Made by a program: the position numbers and the translations under genes. This document shows positions 8,193 to 17,022 of a stretch of 64,000 bases of DNA, one piece after another. How positions within the stretch are numbered: the stretch's first letter is position 1; every line of letters begins with the position of its first letter. This stretch comes from Chloroflexota bacterium (GTDB lineage: Bacteria > Chloroflexota > Anaerolineae > UBA4142): assembly GCA_016215025.1 (NCBI GenBank), contig JACRMI010000025.1, forward strand, positions 32,192 to 96,191. Direction: 5' to 3'. The notes under the pieces were generated by a model. That model had not been told where the DNA came from, did not search any database, and saw only the letters and a list, made by a program, of their open reading frames with translations.

Positions 8193-11100
8193 CTATCCGC
8201 CTTGTCCGGCAGGGTTCAAACGGGGTAAACCGTCAAGTTCAGCGCGAGCGCGCTGTTGTTCAACTTTGGCACCGAGTCGATCAAAAGTAACCAGCGCTTG
8301 TTCTAACGTCGTGCGCGCTAGCGCCAAGTTGCCTTGATCGCGGTAAAGGATTGCCAATTGATATTGGGATTTGGCAAGTTCAAACTGACTTTTGAGGGCG
8401 GTCAAAATACTGAGACTGCGCTCGATGCAGTCCATCGCTTTGGGCAAGTCATGCTGATGCTGGGCGATATTCGCTAATGTGCGCAAGCCCTTGCTTTCGA
8501 TGAGCTTTCTGCCGATTTCACTTGCCAGCGATTTGGCTTGATCGGCAAAAGTCTGCGCCGTGTCGAGTTGTCCTAGACCCAGATAAGCTTCGGCGAGGTG
8601 CCATTGCGCTTCGGCAATGCGTTCCTTAGACCCCATATCGGTCGCAATACTAATGGAACGCTTTAAATCACGGATGGCTCGATCAAATTCCTTTTGTAGG
8701 ATTTTGACGTGCGCCAAGTTGATGAGCGCAAAGCACGTGATATTTCCGTGCTTGATTTTTTCGCCGGTGGCAAGCGCATGTTCGCCATAGTTTATGGCTT
8801 TGGAAAAATCGCCGCGTTCGCTATACAACTCACAGAGGTTTGTATTATTGCGCGCGATGCCTTCAATATCGCCTATTTTTTGCCTAATGTCAAGTGAGCG
8901 CTCTAGATGCTCAAGTGCCTGGTCCCATTGCCCTTGTTCCCATTCGATGACGGCCATGTTGTTGTACGAGTTGCTGACGCCTTGCTGGTCACCGATACGT
9001 TCACGCAGCTTGAGACCTTTTTCCGCATATGCCGTAGCGCGCGCCCAATCGCCTTTGCGATTGAATTGCGCAACGAGACGATTATAGACGGATGCCATCT
9101 CGTTGTAATGTTCAGTGCCTTCGACGATCTGCAACGTGCGCATCGCCCAATCGTAGGCGCGATCAAATTCCCCGCGTCGATACTCGACCCAGCCTATGTC
9201 GTTGTAGGTTCGCACATGCTCCGCTGATTTAGGATCGGGATCTTGCTCTAGTTCTTTGAGTGCATTTTCCAGCCAACGTAACGCTTCAATGTAATCACCG
9301 CGACGCTCACATACGCGTCCGATGCAGCGCATGATTTCTGCATTCTTGCGGCAAGTCTCTAGCGATTTGCCTGTGGACCGAACGATTTCTAATGCGATCA
9401 GGTATGAAGTCGTTGCGCCTGGGTAATCGCCGGTAAAGGTCTGCACTGAGCCAAGCCCGGTGTACACATCGATCTTTTGTTGCAAAGTGGGATTAGTCTT
9501 CGTGAGAAAACTTGCTGCCTGTTGATAATGGTGTAAGGCTTGCTCGTTCGCGAATTGATCGGAGGCATGTTGTCCAGCTCTAATCAGATAGGGCAGAGCA
9601 TGTTCCCAATCCTTGCTTTCCGCATAGTGGAATGCCAACGCTTCAATGTGTTCATCGATCCTATCGCGGAACAGCGCTTCAATGGCGTTAGCAATTTTTT
9701 GATGTAAATATTCCCGGCGGCGGACCAGCAAACTGTTGTAGACGGTTTCTTGGATTAGGATGTTGGTAAAACGATATTCCGGATAACTGCCGTCACTAAC
9801 CCGATTCACCAACTGGCGCTCCTGGAGTTCTTGCATATCATCTTGCAAGCTTCGGGCATTTTCAATGACGTTGTTTAAGAGCCGATACGAAAAATCGCGA
9901 CCAATCACGGCAGCGCATTGAAGAGCTTGGCGTCCACCTTCCCCCAGGTGGTCGACGCGCGTCATAATCAAACCTTGAAGTGTCGTCGGGACTTGGAGTT
10001 CGTCGAGATTGGCATCGGGCAGAACTTGCCATCGGTCGGCATTCCGTCGAATAATACCGTGATCGATGAGCATTCGAATAATTTCTTCCAAGTAGAAGGG
10101 GTTGCCTTCAGCACGCTGTAAGATCAATTGATTCAGCGTTTCGGGCAATTCATGAATCGTTAACAGCAGATCGACCAAAGCAAAACTATCAGCCTGAGAA
10201 AGTGGTGCAAGCGGAATGTAAGTAAAGTTTTCTCCATACATCTCGTTGCCAAGTTTTCGAATCTGAGTCTCGGCGCTTCCGTCACCCGGACGTGAATTGC
10301 AATAAACTATCAGGGGTACATTTTCGACGGTTGGCAACAAGAATTTCAGCAACTCTAATGATACATTATCGATCCAGTGAATGTCTTCAAAGATGAGAAC
10401 GAGCGGTTTCTCCTGTGCTTGAGCGGTGAGTAATTCACGGATGGCGATAAACGTTTGCTGTTGCAATTGCGGAGGTGCCAAGTGACGAATCCGTGCCACC
10501 ATTTCTTTGTCGAAAATTCGAATGGAGAAAAGGTGCTCGATGTAGGGCAATACTCGGGCAGCATCGACGGATGGCAACAGGTTCTCGATGTAGCGTTCGA
10601 TTTTCTCTCTCGCGATTTCTTCGGAATCGTTGTCCGCTAATTGAAAAAGCCCGCGCAAAATATCGAGAAAGACACCGTAAGCTGATTGACCGTATGAAAG
10701 GCATGTGCCCTCTAATACCGTGGTCCACTTGTTGGCAAGATAACCTTTGAGTTCACTGCTGAGACGGGACTTGCCAATGCCGGCGTTGCCAGTCACCAAA
10801 ACAATCTGCCCCCGGCGGTGAGTGGTCAGTTCGTCAATCACCATGCGGACTTGAGCGAATTCCTCCGCGCGCCCGACCATCGGAGCGGCAAGTCCAGGAA
10901 TACCGCGAACTCGCCCGGCAACCTGGCGCAAGGTGAGTGCTTCAAAAATCTCGACCGGCTCAATCCGATTCTTGACGCGGATCGAACCCAACTCGCGAAA
11001 CTCAAAGAGAGGTTTAGTCGCTTCGTACACTGAACGACTGACGAGAACCGAACCTGGCTCGGCAACACTTTGCAAACGCGAGGCTACATTCACTGTGTCG

Positions 11101-11741
11101 CCCAGCGCAGTGTACTCCATTCGCAGGTCAGACCCAATGCTGCCAACAACAACCGTCCCTGTATGCAGTCCAATTCGAACCCGGAGAGAAATTCCCAAAC
11201 GTGGTTCAAGGTCGGCATTGATGCGCTTGAGAGCATCTTGCATTCCCAACGCGGCGCGGATCGCACGCGCCGGATCGTCTTCGTGCGCAATCGGTGCACC
11301 GAAGAGTGCCATGATGCCATCGCCCATCACTTTGTCGATGGTGCCTTCGTGTTTGTAGATTTCTTCGGTGAAGGCTTTGAGGGTGTTATCGATAAATTCG
11401 TAGACTTGTTCGGGGTCGAGTTTTTCGGAGATGGCGGTAAAGCCGCTGATATCGGAGAAAAGTACAGTCACATTGCGGCGTTCACCTTCGATCTGCTTGC
11501 CGACGCTTGAGATTTTTTGGGCAAGCGCGTCGGGCATGGCAATTGGCTGACGTCCTTCAGAACTGGGGGAATGCTCCGAAGTTGTGGCTAGCTTGGCTCC
11601 GCAATTTCCACAAAACTTGAAATTGACTGGAGAACGAAAGCCGCAATTAGTACACGTTCGAGTCAACGGAGCGGTGCATTGACTGCAACTTGGCGCTCCA
11701 AGTGGATTCTCACTGCCGCACTGAGGACACTGTATCGTCAT
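8193..11741 (-). CDS. Soluble adenylyl-cyclase-like protein: zinc ribbons, class III cyclase, AAA/STAND NTPase, TPRs
   Basis: A 1182-residue multidomain protein. Residues 1-50 carry CxxC pairs forming two zinc ribbons. Residues 88-260 are a class III nucleotidyl cyclase with both metal aspartates (Asp97 in FSDISGFT, Asp141 in MGDG), Lys137 and Thr211 in the purine-recognition positions (the Lys/Thr pair of class IIIb enzymes) and the transition-state Asn218/Arg222. Residues about 285-600 are an NTPase with Walker A GNAGIGKS (318-325) and Walker B LVLIFEDIHW. Residues about 740-1170 are tetratricopeptide repeats. This matches mammalian sAC and bacterial cyclase-STAND proteins. It should make cAMP when its NTPase/TPR sensor is triggered. 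First gene of a four-gene operon with its own promoter. Confidence 0.9.
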   Translation of the reverse strand: MTIQCPQCGSENPLGAPSCSQCTAPLTRTCTNCGFRSPVNFKFCGNCGAKLATTSEHSPSSEGRQPIAMPDALAQKISSVGKQIEGERRNVTVLFSDISGFTAISEKLDPEQVYEFIDNTLKAFTEEIYKHEGTIDKVMGDGIMALFGAPIAHEDDPARAIRAALGMQDALKRINADLEPRLGISLRVRIGLHTGTVVVGSIGSDLRMEYTALGDTVNVASRLQSVAEPGSVLVSRSVYEATKPLFEFRELGSIRVKNRIEPVEIFEALTLRQVAGRVRGIPGLAAPMVGRAEEFAQVRMVIDELTTHRRGQIVLVTGNAGIGKSRLSSELKGYLANKWTTVLEGTCLSYGQSAYGVFLDILRGLFQLADNDSEEIAREKIERYIENLLPSVDAARVLPYIEHLFSIRIFDKEMVARIRHLAPPQLQQQTFIAIRELLTAQAQEKPLVLIFEDIHWIDNVSLELLKFLLPTVENVPLIVYCNSRPGDGSAETQIRKLGNEMYGENFTYIPLAPLSQADSFALVDLLLTIHELPETLNQLILQRAEGNPFYLEEIIRMLIDHGIIRRNADRWQVLPDANLDELQVPTTLQGLIMTRVDHLGEGGRQALQCAAVIGRDFSYRLLNNVIENARSLQDDMQELQERQLVNRVSDGSYPEYRFTNILIQETVYNSLLVRRREYLHQKIANAIEALFRDRIDEHIEALAFHYAESKDWEHALPYLIRAGQHASDQFANEQALHHYQQAASFLTKTNPTLQQKIDVYTGLGSVQTFTGDYPGATTSYLIALEIVRSTGKSLETCRKNAEIMRCIGRVCERRGDYIEALRWLENALKELEQDPDPKSAEHVRTYNDIGWVEYRRGEFDRAYDWAMRTLQIVEGTEHYNEMASVYNRLVAQFNRKGDWARATAYAEKGLKLRERIGDQQGVSNSYNNMAVIEWEQGQWDQALEHLERSLDIRQKIGDIEGIARNNTNLCELYSERGDFSKAINYGEHALATGEKIKHGNITCFALINLAHVKILQKEFDRAIRDLKRSISIATDMGSKERIAEAQWHLAEAYLGLGQLDTAQTFADQAKSLASEIGRKLIESKGLRTLANIAQHQHDLPKAMDCIERSLSILTALKSQFELAKSQYQLAILYRDQGNLALARTTLEQALVTFDRLGAKVEQQRARAELDGLPRLNPAGQGG

Positions 11742-11774
11742 CGCTTCTTTGGGATTTGGTAGGGAGTCTCTGAC

Positions 11775-11802
11775 ATTATACTCTACAATACAATCGCGGC
11801 AA
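11775..11802 (-). promoter_or_regulatory. Sigma70-like promoter of the cyclase operon
   Basis: Read on the minus strand, TTGCCG (11802-11797) and TATAAT (11780-11775) are 16 bases apart. Transcription would begin near 11768, about 27 bases before the ATG at 11741. No other promoter is needed for the four tightly packed genes. Confidence 0.65.
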
Positions 11803-11807
11803 ATAGG

Positions 11808-11840
11808 AAAAAAGGCAACTCGTTATAGAGCGAGTTGCCT
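11808..11840 (-). terminator. Intrinsic terminator of the small secreted protein gene
   Basis: On the minus strand a hairpin of CGAGTTGCCT-complement arms (AGGCAACTCG at 11813-11822 and CGAGTTGCCT at 11831-11840) is followed by six U residues (11813-11808). It lies directly downstream of the gene ending at 11863. Confidence 0.8.
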
Positions 11841-11862
11841 TTCACTTTCCGCTTGAACTCGA

Positions 11863-12252
11863 TCAGCGAACAAAAAACACAAATACCACGAGTTTGCCGT
11901 TGTTCTTTCTAGTCTGCACTTCTTTACCGTAGGATGCGGTAATGGTCGGCGTACTGGCTTTGCTGCCATCCACCCATACGGTCATCAAATGGTCAACAGG
12001 ACCTTCTTTGACGTTGGTGATGAGGTGTGGTGCTGGTGAGGGAGTCTTGCATTTGCCAGCCTTTTGATCGCCGTACTTGGCATCATCTGGCACAACAACC
12101 TTGATGGCGGACGGTTGTGCGGCGTCCACGAGCAGCCAAGTGCCATTCACGCAAAGCGCTGGATCGTCAAAATCCATCCCCGCTGAGACGATCGGAATGG
12201 CGAACATCAACAGTGCGACGGCTAGGGCGGAAACGAAAAGCATCTTTTTCAT
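11863..12252 (-). CDS. Small secreted protein of unknown function
   Basis: 129 residues with a clear signal peptide (KKMLFVSALAVALLMFAIPIVSAG) and a mature part of about 105 residues rich in Lys, Thr and Asp, with two cysteines (CVNGTWLLVD and GKCKTP) that could form a disulfide. No family recognised. It has a strong ribosome site (GAGAGGTCGAG before ATG) and its own terminator, and stands alone between mutM and the cyclase operon. Probably an extracytoplasmic protein. Confidence 0.7.
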   Translation of the reverse strand: MKKMLFVSALAVALLMFAIPIVSAGMDFDDPALCVNGTWLLVDAAQPSAIKVVVPDDAKYGDQKAGKCKTPSPAPHLITNVKEGPVDHLMTVWVDGSKASTPTITASYGKEVQTRKNNGKLVVFVFFVR

Positions 12253-12527
12253 CTCGACCTCTCTTTTCCCTTGAGGGAATCCGGAATGCCAAGCCTGAAA
12301 ATTCCTGGGCAGAAATCAAATGCCTGTCGTTACCGCTTGACGGAACAGACAGGCTTGGAATCATCTATTCCTTCGGCGGCTGGGCGATCGTGGCACATCA
12401 GTGCTTTAGACCCTTAGCTTTGCGTCCCTTTTTTTCAAAAGGTTTGCCTTTATCGTTTGTAATAGCTTTGATTTCTGACCTAATAATACAATCCCCAGAC
12501 GTAACCAGCAATAGGACTCTGGTACTT

Positions 12528-13373
12528 TTAGGTGATAGACTTGAGCAGTCTCACGGATTGGCATGTTGGACAGAAATGCGTACCACGTTGACCAACAACG
12601 GTTTTTTCTATCACCGTGCCACAGCGGCGACAGGGACGTTCTTCCTGATCGAACACGCGCAAGCTCTCGACAAATCTGCCGCTCATTCCATTGACCCGTT
12701 TATACATCACGTCGATACTTGTCCCGCCTACAGCAATAGCTCCGGTCAAGACTTTGCGAATCGCCCGATATAATCGCGCGCGTTCGTCTTGCGTCAACGA
12801 TTCGGCTCGTCGCAGCGGATGCAAGCGCGCGTACCATAAGGATTCGTCGGCATAGATGTTACCGATACCGGCGATAAAGGTTTGATTCAGCAATAATGGT
12901 TTCAAGTTTCCGCGCCGTGTTTCAAACAAGCGATGAAATTCTCGCAGTGAAATATCCAAAGGTTCGGGTCCCAATTTGCCGACGACTTGATCCGGATCAT
13001 CCACCAACCACATGCGCCCGAACTTGCGTGGGTCGCGAAAGCGCAGTTCTAGCCCATTGTCGAGTTGAAAGCAAACGTGCATGTGTTTGTCACGCCGGAT
13101 TCTTTGCTCGTCGATGCAAAACCCGCCGGTCATACGAAGGTGAACCAACAAGTATTTCCGATCCTTACTTTTCGAGTGCAGATGAAATACCAAATGCTTC
13201 CCACGACGTGTTAATGCAGTGATTTTGTAACCGCGAATTTGTTTTACGAACGCTGTGGCGCTCGGTATGGCAACCGTACGCTTCCATCGAACGGTTGCGC
13301 CAGTGATTGTGCGTCCAAGCAAATGTGGTCGCAAATCGCGGACTGCGGTTTCGACTTCAGGAAGTTCAGGCAT
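12528..13373 (-). CDS. mutM: Formamidopyrimidine-DNA glycosylase
   Basis: Base-excision repair enzyme that removes oxidised purines such as 8-oxoguanine and nicks the abasic site. The N-terminus MPELPEVET provides the catalytic Pro2 and Glu3. The helix-two-turn-helix segment (GIGNIYADESLW) and the C-terminal zinc finger (CRRCG, then CPTCQ) with FDQEERPCRRCG are complete, and the length of 281 residues is usual. The start overlaps the end of anmK by 8 bases, so it is the distal gene of that operon. Confident call. Confidence 0.96.
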   Translation of the reverse strand: MPELPEVETAVRDLRPHLLGRTITGATVRWKRTVAIPSATAFVKQIRGYKITALTRRGKHLVFHLHSKSKDRKYLLVHLRMTGGFCIDEQRIRRDKHMHVCFQLDNGLELRFRDPRKFGRMWLVDDPDQVVGKLGPEPLDISLREFHRLFETRRGNLKPLLLNQTFIAGIGNIYADESLWYARLHPLRRAESLTQDERARLYRAIRKVLTGAIAVGGTSIDVMYKRVNGMSGRFVESLRVFDQEERPCRRCGTVIEKTVVGQRGTHFCPTCQSVRLLKSIT

Positions 13374-14553
13374 CGGTTTTCTCTTTATTCATGTCGAATA
13401 ATTTCCCAAAATTATGTCCAGGCGTAATATCGCCCATGATCACCGGATGCTGCGCGCCAGTACAGCTCGGCAAATTGCCGGGGCGACTATGAATCGTTTC
13501 GTATGCCATGACCGCAAACAGCACTGCTTCCTTTGCGTCCGGCGTAAGCCCGAGTGCATCGTGTTGATAAACTTTTGTCGGCGAAACACGCGCGCGGATC
13601 ATTTCCACAAGCGTCGGATTTTTCGCGCCGCCTCCGGCGAGATAAATTTCATCGATTGGCGAGGGCGAAAAATCACGATACGCCCGCGCGATGGATTCAG
13701 CCGTGAAGGCTGTCGCCGTTGCAACGAGGTCTGCGCCGGTCAATGTAAGTGCTTGGCCGCGTTTCCACAACTCTGCGCCAAACTGCGTGCCGAACAATTC
13801 ACGCCCCGTTGTTTTGGGCGGAAGCATATGCAAGTACGGCTGCTCCATCAATTCGTCGAGCAATTTTTCATTCACGCGACCACTTGCGGCAAGTTTTCCA
13901 TCGCGGTCAAATGTCAATGTGCCATCGGTTGCACGTCCGGCACAATAATCGATGAGCATATTGCCAGGTCCCGTGTCAAACGCAATCGCTTGTTCAGTCG
14001 ATGAAAGCGGCGGCAAAAATGTTACGTTGCCAATGCCGCCGATGTTTTGAATTGCGCGCAACTTGGTCGCATGTCGAAAAAACAACCAATCGAGAAAACT
14101 TACGAGCGGCGCGCCATGACCACCGGCAGCAACATCGCGCGCGCGCAGGTTGCTGATCGTCGTAATGCCCGTTCGCTCTGCAATGACTGCGGCTTCGCCG
14201 ATTTGCATCGTCGCGCCAACCTTTTCCTTTATCGGCGGCTCGTGCCACACCGTTTGCCCATGCGACCCGATGAGCGCCACGTCAGCCAGTTTGAGATTGG
14301 CGGCGGCGATGACGGCAAGCGCAGCGTTCGCAAATGCCTCGCCGATATCGGCATTCAAACGGCAGAGCTGGTCCACCGAACTCGATTCGGGTCGAAATGC
14401 GGCAAAGATTCTTTCGCGCAATTCGCTTGAATGCGGCATGGTGATATGCTTGAGCAATTTCCATTCCAAACGCGGTGGCTCGCCGTTCAATTCGACAACG
14501 GCCGCATCAATCCCATCTGCGGATGTGCCTGAAATCAATCCGACAACAATCAT
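13366..14553 (-). CDS. anmK: Anhydro-N-acetylmuramic acid kinase
   Basis: Converts 1,6-anhydro-MurNAc to MurNAc-6-phosphate, allowing reuse of cell-wall sugars. The N-terminal GLISGTSADGIDAAVVE is the ASKHA phosphate loop of AnmK (usually SGTSxDGxD); GSHGQTVWHEP, FDTGPGNMLID and AGGGAKNPTLVE are all family hallmarks. 395 residues, a little over usual. A GGAG ribosome site precedes the ATG. It follows genes for a peptide-type ABC importer and a GNAT on the same strand, which suggests uptake of muropeptides followed by sugar salvage. Confidence 0.95.
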   Translation of the reverse strand: MIVVGLISGTSADGIDAAVVELNGEPPRLEWKLLKHITMPHSSELRERIFAAFRPESSSVDQLCRLNADIGEAFANAALAVIAAANLKLADVALIGSHGQTVWHEPPIKEKVGATMQIGEAAVIAERTGITTISNLRARDVAAGGHGAPLVSFLDWLFFRHATKLRAIQNIGGIGNVTFLPPLSSTEQAIAFDTGPGNMLIDYCAGRATDGTLTFDRDGKLAASGRVNEKLLDELMEQPYLHMLPPKTTGRELFGTQFGAELWKRGQALTLTGADLVATATAFTAESIARAYRDFSPSPIDEIYLAGGGAKNPTLVEMIRARVSPTKVYQHDALGLTPDAKEAVLFAVMAYETIHSRPGNLPSCTGAQHPVIMGDITPGHNFGKLFDMNKEKTDA

Positions 14554-14587
14554 TGTTTCTCCAAAGAGTTACGCGTGATGAGTGACG

Positions 14588-14622
14588 GGTGTCATGCTGA
14601 GCGAAGTTGAAGCATCTCGTCA
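14588..14622. repeat. GTCATGCTGAGCGAAG dispersed repeat
   Basis: The spacer between anmK and the acetyltransferase contains GTCATGCTGAGCGAAG followed by GAAGCATCTCGTCA. A related palindromic form is present at 28.16-28.23 kb (GTCATTCCGAGCGAAGCG). Such text is common in spacers of environmental bacterial genomes. Confidence 0.6.
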
Positions 14623-14626
14623 CTGG

Positions 14627-15136
14627 TCACTTGTTACTCACTACTCCGTGTTGTTTCCAATAAATCAACTCATTCACGCCTTGCACAACATAATCTTCTA
14701 GTTTGCCGGACTCGCGATATCCGAGGCGTTGGTAAAATCTCTGTGCATCGATGTTGAAATCCGAGACAAGCAAAAACAAATCGCAGTGCTGCGCAAAAAC
14801 GTTTTGTTCGGCGAATGCCATTAGCGCGCGACCGACCCCATGCCCTCGTTCACCGGGGCGCACGCCGATGAGTTGAACATAGCCGCTTCGGCTAAATGCA
14901 CCGCGTTCGACGAGCCAAATGAAGCCGACAACATCGTCTGCGCGTTCGGCGACGAAGATTTTTGCCCCTTCGGCAATGCCATCGCGCAATCGTTTGCTCA
15001 TCGATTCTTCGGTGACGCCGTAACGTTGCCACAATGGCGTCGCCGCAACCCAGGATGCGATGTCAGCAACATCAGCGTACGCGAGCAGACGAATTGTGAT
15101 TTGTTCAGCGGTCGGTGGTCGTCGGTCGTCGGTCAT
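14627..15136 (-). CDS. GNAT-family N-acetyltransferase
   Basis: 169 residues with the GNAT fold: acceptor-side N-terminus (IRLLAYADVADIASWV), the strand VQLIGVRP and the acetyl-CoA pyrophosphate loop RGHGVGRALM (the R/Q-x-x-G-x-G/A pattern), then LLVSDFNIDAQRFYQRLGYRESGKL. It should acetylate an amine on a small molecule or protein; the substrate is unknown. ATG overlaps the stop of the permease gene upstream (ATGA). The first ten residues (MTDDRRPPTA) come from a GTCGGT-type simple repeat, so the true start may lie slightly downstream. Confidence 0.83.
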   Translation of the reverse strand: MTDDRRPPTAEQITIRLLAYADVADIASWVAATPLWQRYGVTEESMSKRLRDGIAEGAKIFVAERADDVVGFIWLVERGAFSRSGYVQLIGVRPGERGHGVGRALMAFAEQNVFAQHCDLFLLVSDFNIDAQRFYQRLGYRESGKLEDYVVQGVNELIYWKQHGVVSNK

Positions 15137-15978
15137 GATCTTAACCGCGGATCAAGTGCGTCGCGCAAGCCGTCGCCCAGCAAATTAAAGCCGAGCACGC
15201 CAAGCATGATTGCCAAGCCGGGAAACACCGCCATCCACGGTGCAATCTCCATCAGTTTGCGACTATCGCTCAACATGCTGCCCCACGACGGCGCAGGCGG
15301 AATCGTTCCTAGTCCAAGAAAACTCAGCCCCGCTTCGGTCAACATTGCCCATGACAGCGCAAGCGTGATTTGCACGATAATAGGCGCGATCGCATTCGGC
15401 AAAATATGGCGAAGCAAGATGCGGGGATGATGCAAACCCGTCGCGCGTGCTGCTTCGACGAATTCCATCGACTTGAGCGACAGCACCGGTCCGCGCGCGA
15501 CTCGGGCGAAGATCGGCGTATAGACAACGGAGATGGCAAGAATCGTATTAGCTGCGCCCGGTCCGAGTGCGGCTACAATCGTTAGCGCGAGCAGAATTGC
15601 CGGGAACGCAAAGAACAAATCCATCACGCGCATAATGATGTTATCGACAAGCCCGCCAATATAACCTGCCGTCATTCCTAATGCCGAACCCACTGCGCAC
15701 GCCATCGCAACTGAAAGTAGCGCGACGCGCAGTGAATTGGTCGCGCCGTGCATCAAGCGACTGAGAATGTCGCGCCCAAATTCATCGGTGCCAAGCAAAT
15801 AGGGTAGGTTCGGCGCAAGCAATCGATCCTTCGCATGTTGTTCGATGGGCGAGTACGGCGCGAGAACCGCAGCAAATAGTGCGACAAGCACGTATGTCCA
15901 AACCAGCACAACTCCAATTTGTGCGCTGCGATAGCGCAGAAATCGTTTTAGCGTTTGAAATCGTGAAGGTTTATTCAT
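15133..15978 (-). CDS. Peptide-type ABC transporter permease (DppC/OppC family)
   Basis: 281-residue inner-membrane permease. The OppC_N segment with the first transmembrane helix (IGVVLVWTYVLVALFAAVLAP) is followed by HPFGTDEFGRDILSR-like text (LLGTDEFGRDILSRLMHG) and the EAA loop (FVEAARATGLHHPRILLRHILPN) that contacts the ATPase. The ATG at 15978 is chosen over an upstream one because it gives the usual N-terminus and overlaps the end of the partner permease by 8 bases. No ATPase gene is present in the window, so one encoded elsewhere must power it. Confidence 0.92.
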   Translation of the reverse strand: MNKPSRFQTLKRFLRYRSAQIGVVLVWTYVLVALFAAVLAPYSPIEQHAKDRLLAPNLPYLLGTDEFGRDILSRLMHGATNSLRVALLSVAMACAVGSALGMTAGYIGGLVDNIIMRVMDLFFAFPAILLALTIVAALGPGAANTILAISVVYTPIFARVARGPVLSLKSMEFVEAARATGLHHPRILLRHILPNAIAPIIVQITLALSWAMLTEAGLSFLGLGTIPPAPSWGSMLSDSRKLMEIAPWMAVFPGLAIMLGVLGFNLLGDGLRDALDPRLRS

Positions 15979-16924
15979 AGCGAATGCGTGGATTGACAAA
16001 GGCGTATGCCATGTCTGCAATCAGATTAATCAAAACGAAATTAAAGGCGATGAAAATTATCGTGCCTTGAACAATTGCGTAATCGCGCTGACCAATTGCG
16101 GTTAGCAACAACCGACCGATGCCGGGCAGCGCAAAGACTTCTTCCACAATAATTGCCCCACCGAACAGATATCCGGTTTCCAAGCCGATAATCGTAATTA
16201 CCGGAATGAGTGCGTTTTTGAGACAATGTCCAACGATAACGGCTTGTTCGCGCAGTCCTTTGCCGCGCGCCGTACGCGTATAATCCTGTCGCAATTCTTC
16301 CAACAACGATGAACGCATAGTCCGCATGACCGATGCGCTAAAGGCGAATCCTAATGTGAACGCAGGAAAAATCAATTGTTGTAAATTTTTGATCGGGTCT
16401 TTGGTTAAAGCAGTATAGTCTCCAGAAGTGGGGAGAATGCCAAACACGACTGACAAAACGAGAATGATGAGCGTGCCCATCCAAAAATTTGGCAACGCGA
16501 GTCCGACCAGCGCAAATAATCGCCCGGCGATGTCGAGCCAGGAATCGCGCTTGACGGCGGCGACGATGCCAATTGGAATGCCGATCATCAAAGCGATAAT
16601 CATCGCTAGAATTGCCAACTCGAAGGTGAGCGGAAAGCGCGCGAGGATTTCAGGCAAGACCGGAAGCCCGCTGCGCGTCGAGTAACCAAAATCGCCGCGC
16701 AAGGCCGACGTGAGCCAAATCCAGTATTGTTCAGGCAAGGGTTTGTCGAGACCAAAGTAGGCGCGCAGCGCAGCCATTTGCGCATCGGTCAGCTTGAACG
16801 AAGTTCCGATCATTGCATTGATCGCATCGCCGGGAATAAGTCGCATCACGAGGAAAACGATGAGCGATATGCCGAGGAGCGTCGGAATGAACGCGATGAG
16901 GCGTTGAGCCAAATACCTTTGCAT
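15971..16924 (-). CDS. Peptide-type ABC transporter permease (DppB/OppB family)
   Basis: 317 residues with the canonical OppB start (RYLAQRLIAFIPTLLGISLIV, FLVMRLIPGD), six predicted transmembrane helices and the EAA loop region (DYTRTARGKGLREQAVIVGHCLKNALIP). Forms the channel with the DppC-like protein encoded next to it and receives ligand from the lipoprotein encoded upstream. The family imports di- and oligopeptides, nickel or muropeptides. The neighbouring anmK favours muropeptides, an inference from context only. Confidence 0.93.
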   Translation of the reverse strand: MQRYLAQRLIAFIPTLLGISLIVFLVMRLIPGDAINAMIGTSFKLTDAQMAALRAYFGLDKPLPEQYWIWLTSALRGDFGYSTRSGLPVLPEILARFPLTFELAILAMIIALMIGIPIGIVAAVKRDSWLDIAGRLFALVGLALPNFWMGTLIILVLSVVFGILPTSGDYTALTKDPIKNLQQLIFPAFTLGFAFSASVMRTMRSSLLEELRQDYTRTARGKGLREQAVIVGHCLKNALIPVITIIGLETGYLFGGAIIVEEVFALPGIGRLLLTAIGQRDYAIVQGTIIFIAFNFVLINLIADMAYAFVNPRIRYE

Positions 16925-17018
16925 GTCAGTAAACGGTGAACAGCTTTCAGTATCCAGTGTTCAGTATTCAGTCGTCAATATACGGCGACTGAATACTGAT
17001 TACTGAATACTGATTACT
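16925..17018. repeat. CAGTATTCAGT simple repeats between transporter genes
   Basis: The spacer contains CAGTATCCAGTGTTCAGTATTCAGT, then ACTGAATACTGATTACTGAATACTGATTACTG on the opposite side of a short gap, so it holds tandem units and can fold back on itself. It may weaken expression of the permeases relative to the abundant binding protein upstream. Confidence 0.6.
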
Positions 17019-17022
17019 GGTT

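Noticed and set aside
12253..12527. Short open frames between mutM and the small secreted gene
   Set aside because: None has a ribosome site or protein-like composition; the spacer contains CCAAGCCTG/CAGGCTTGG inverted arms only.
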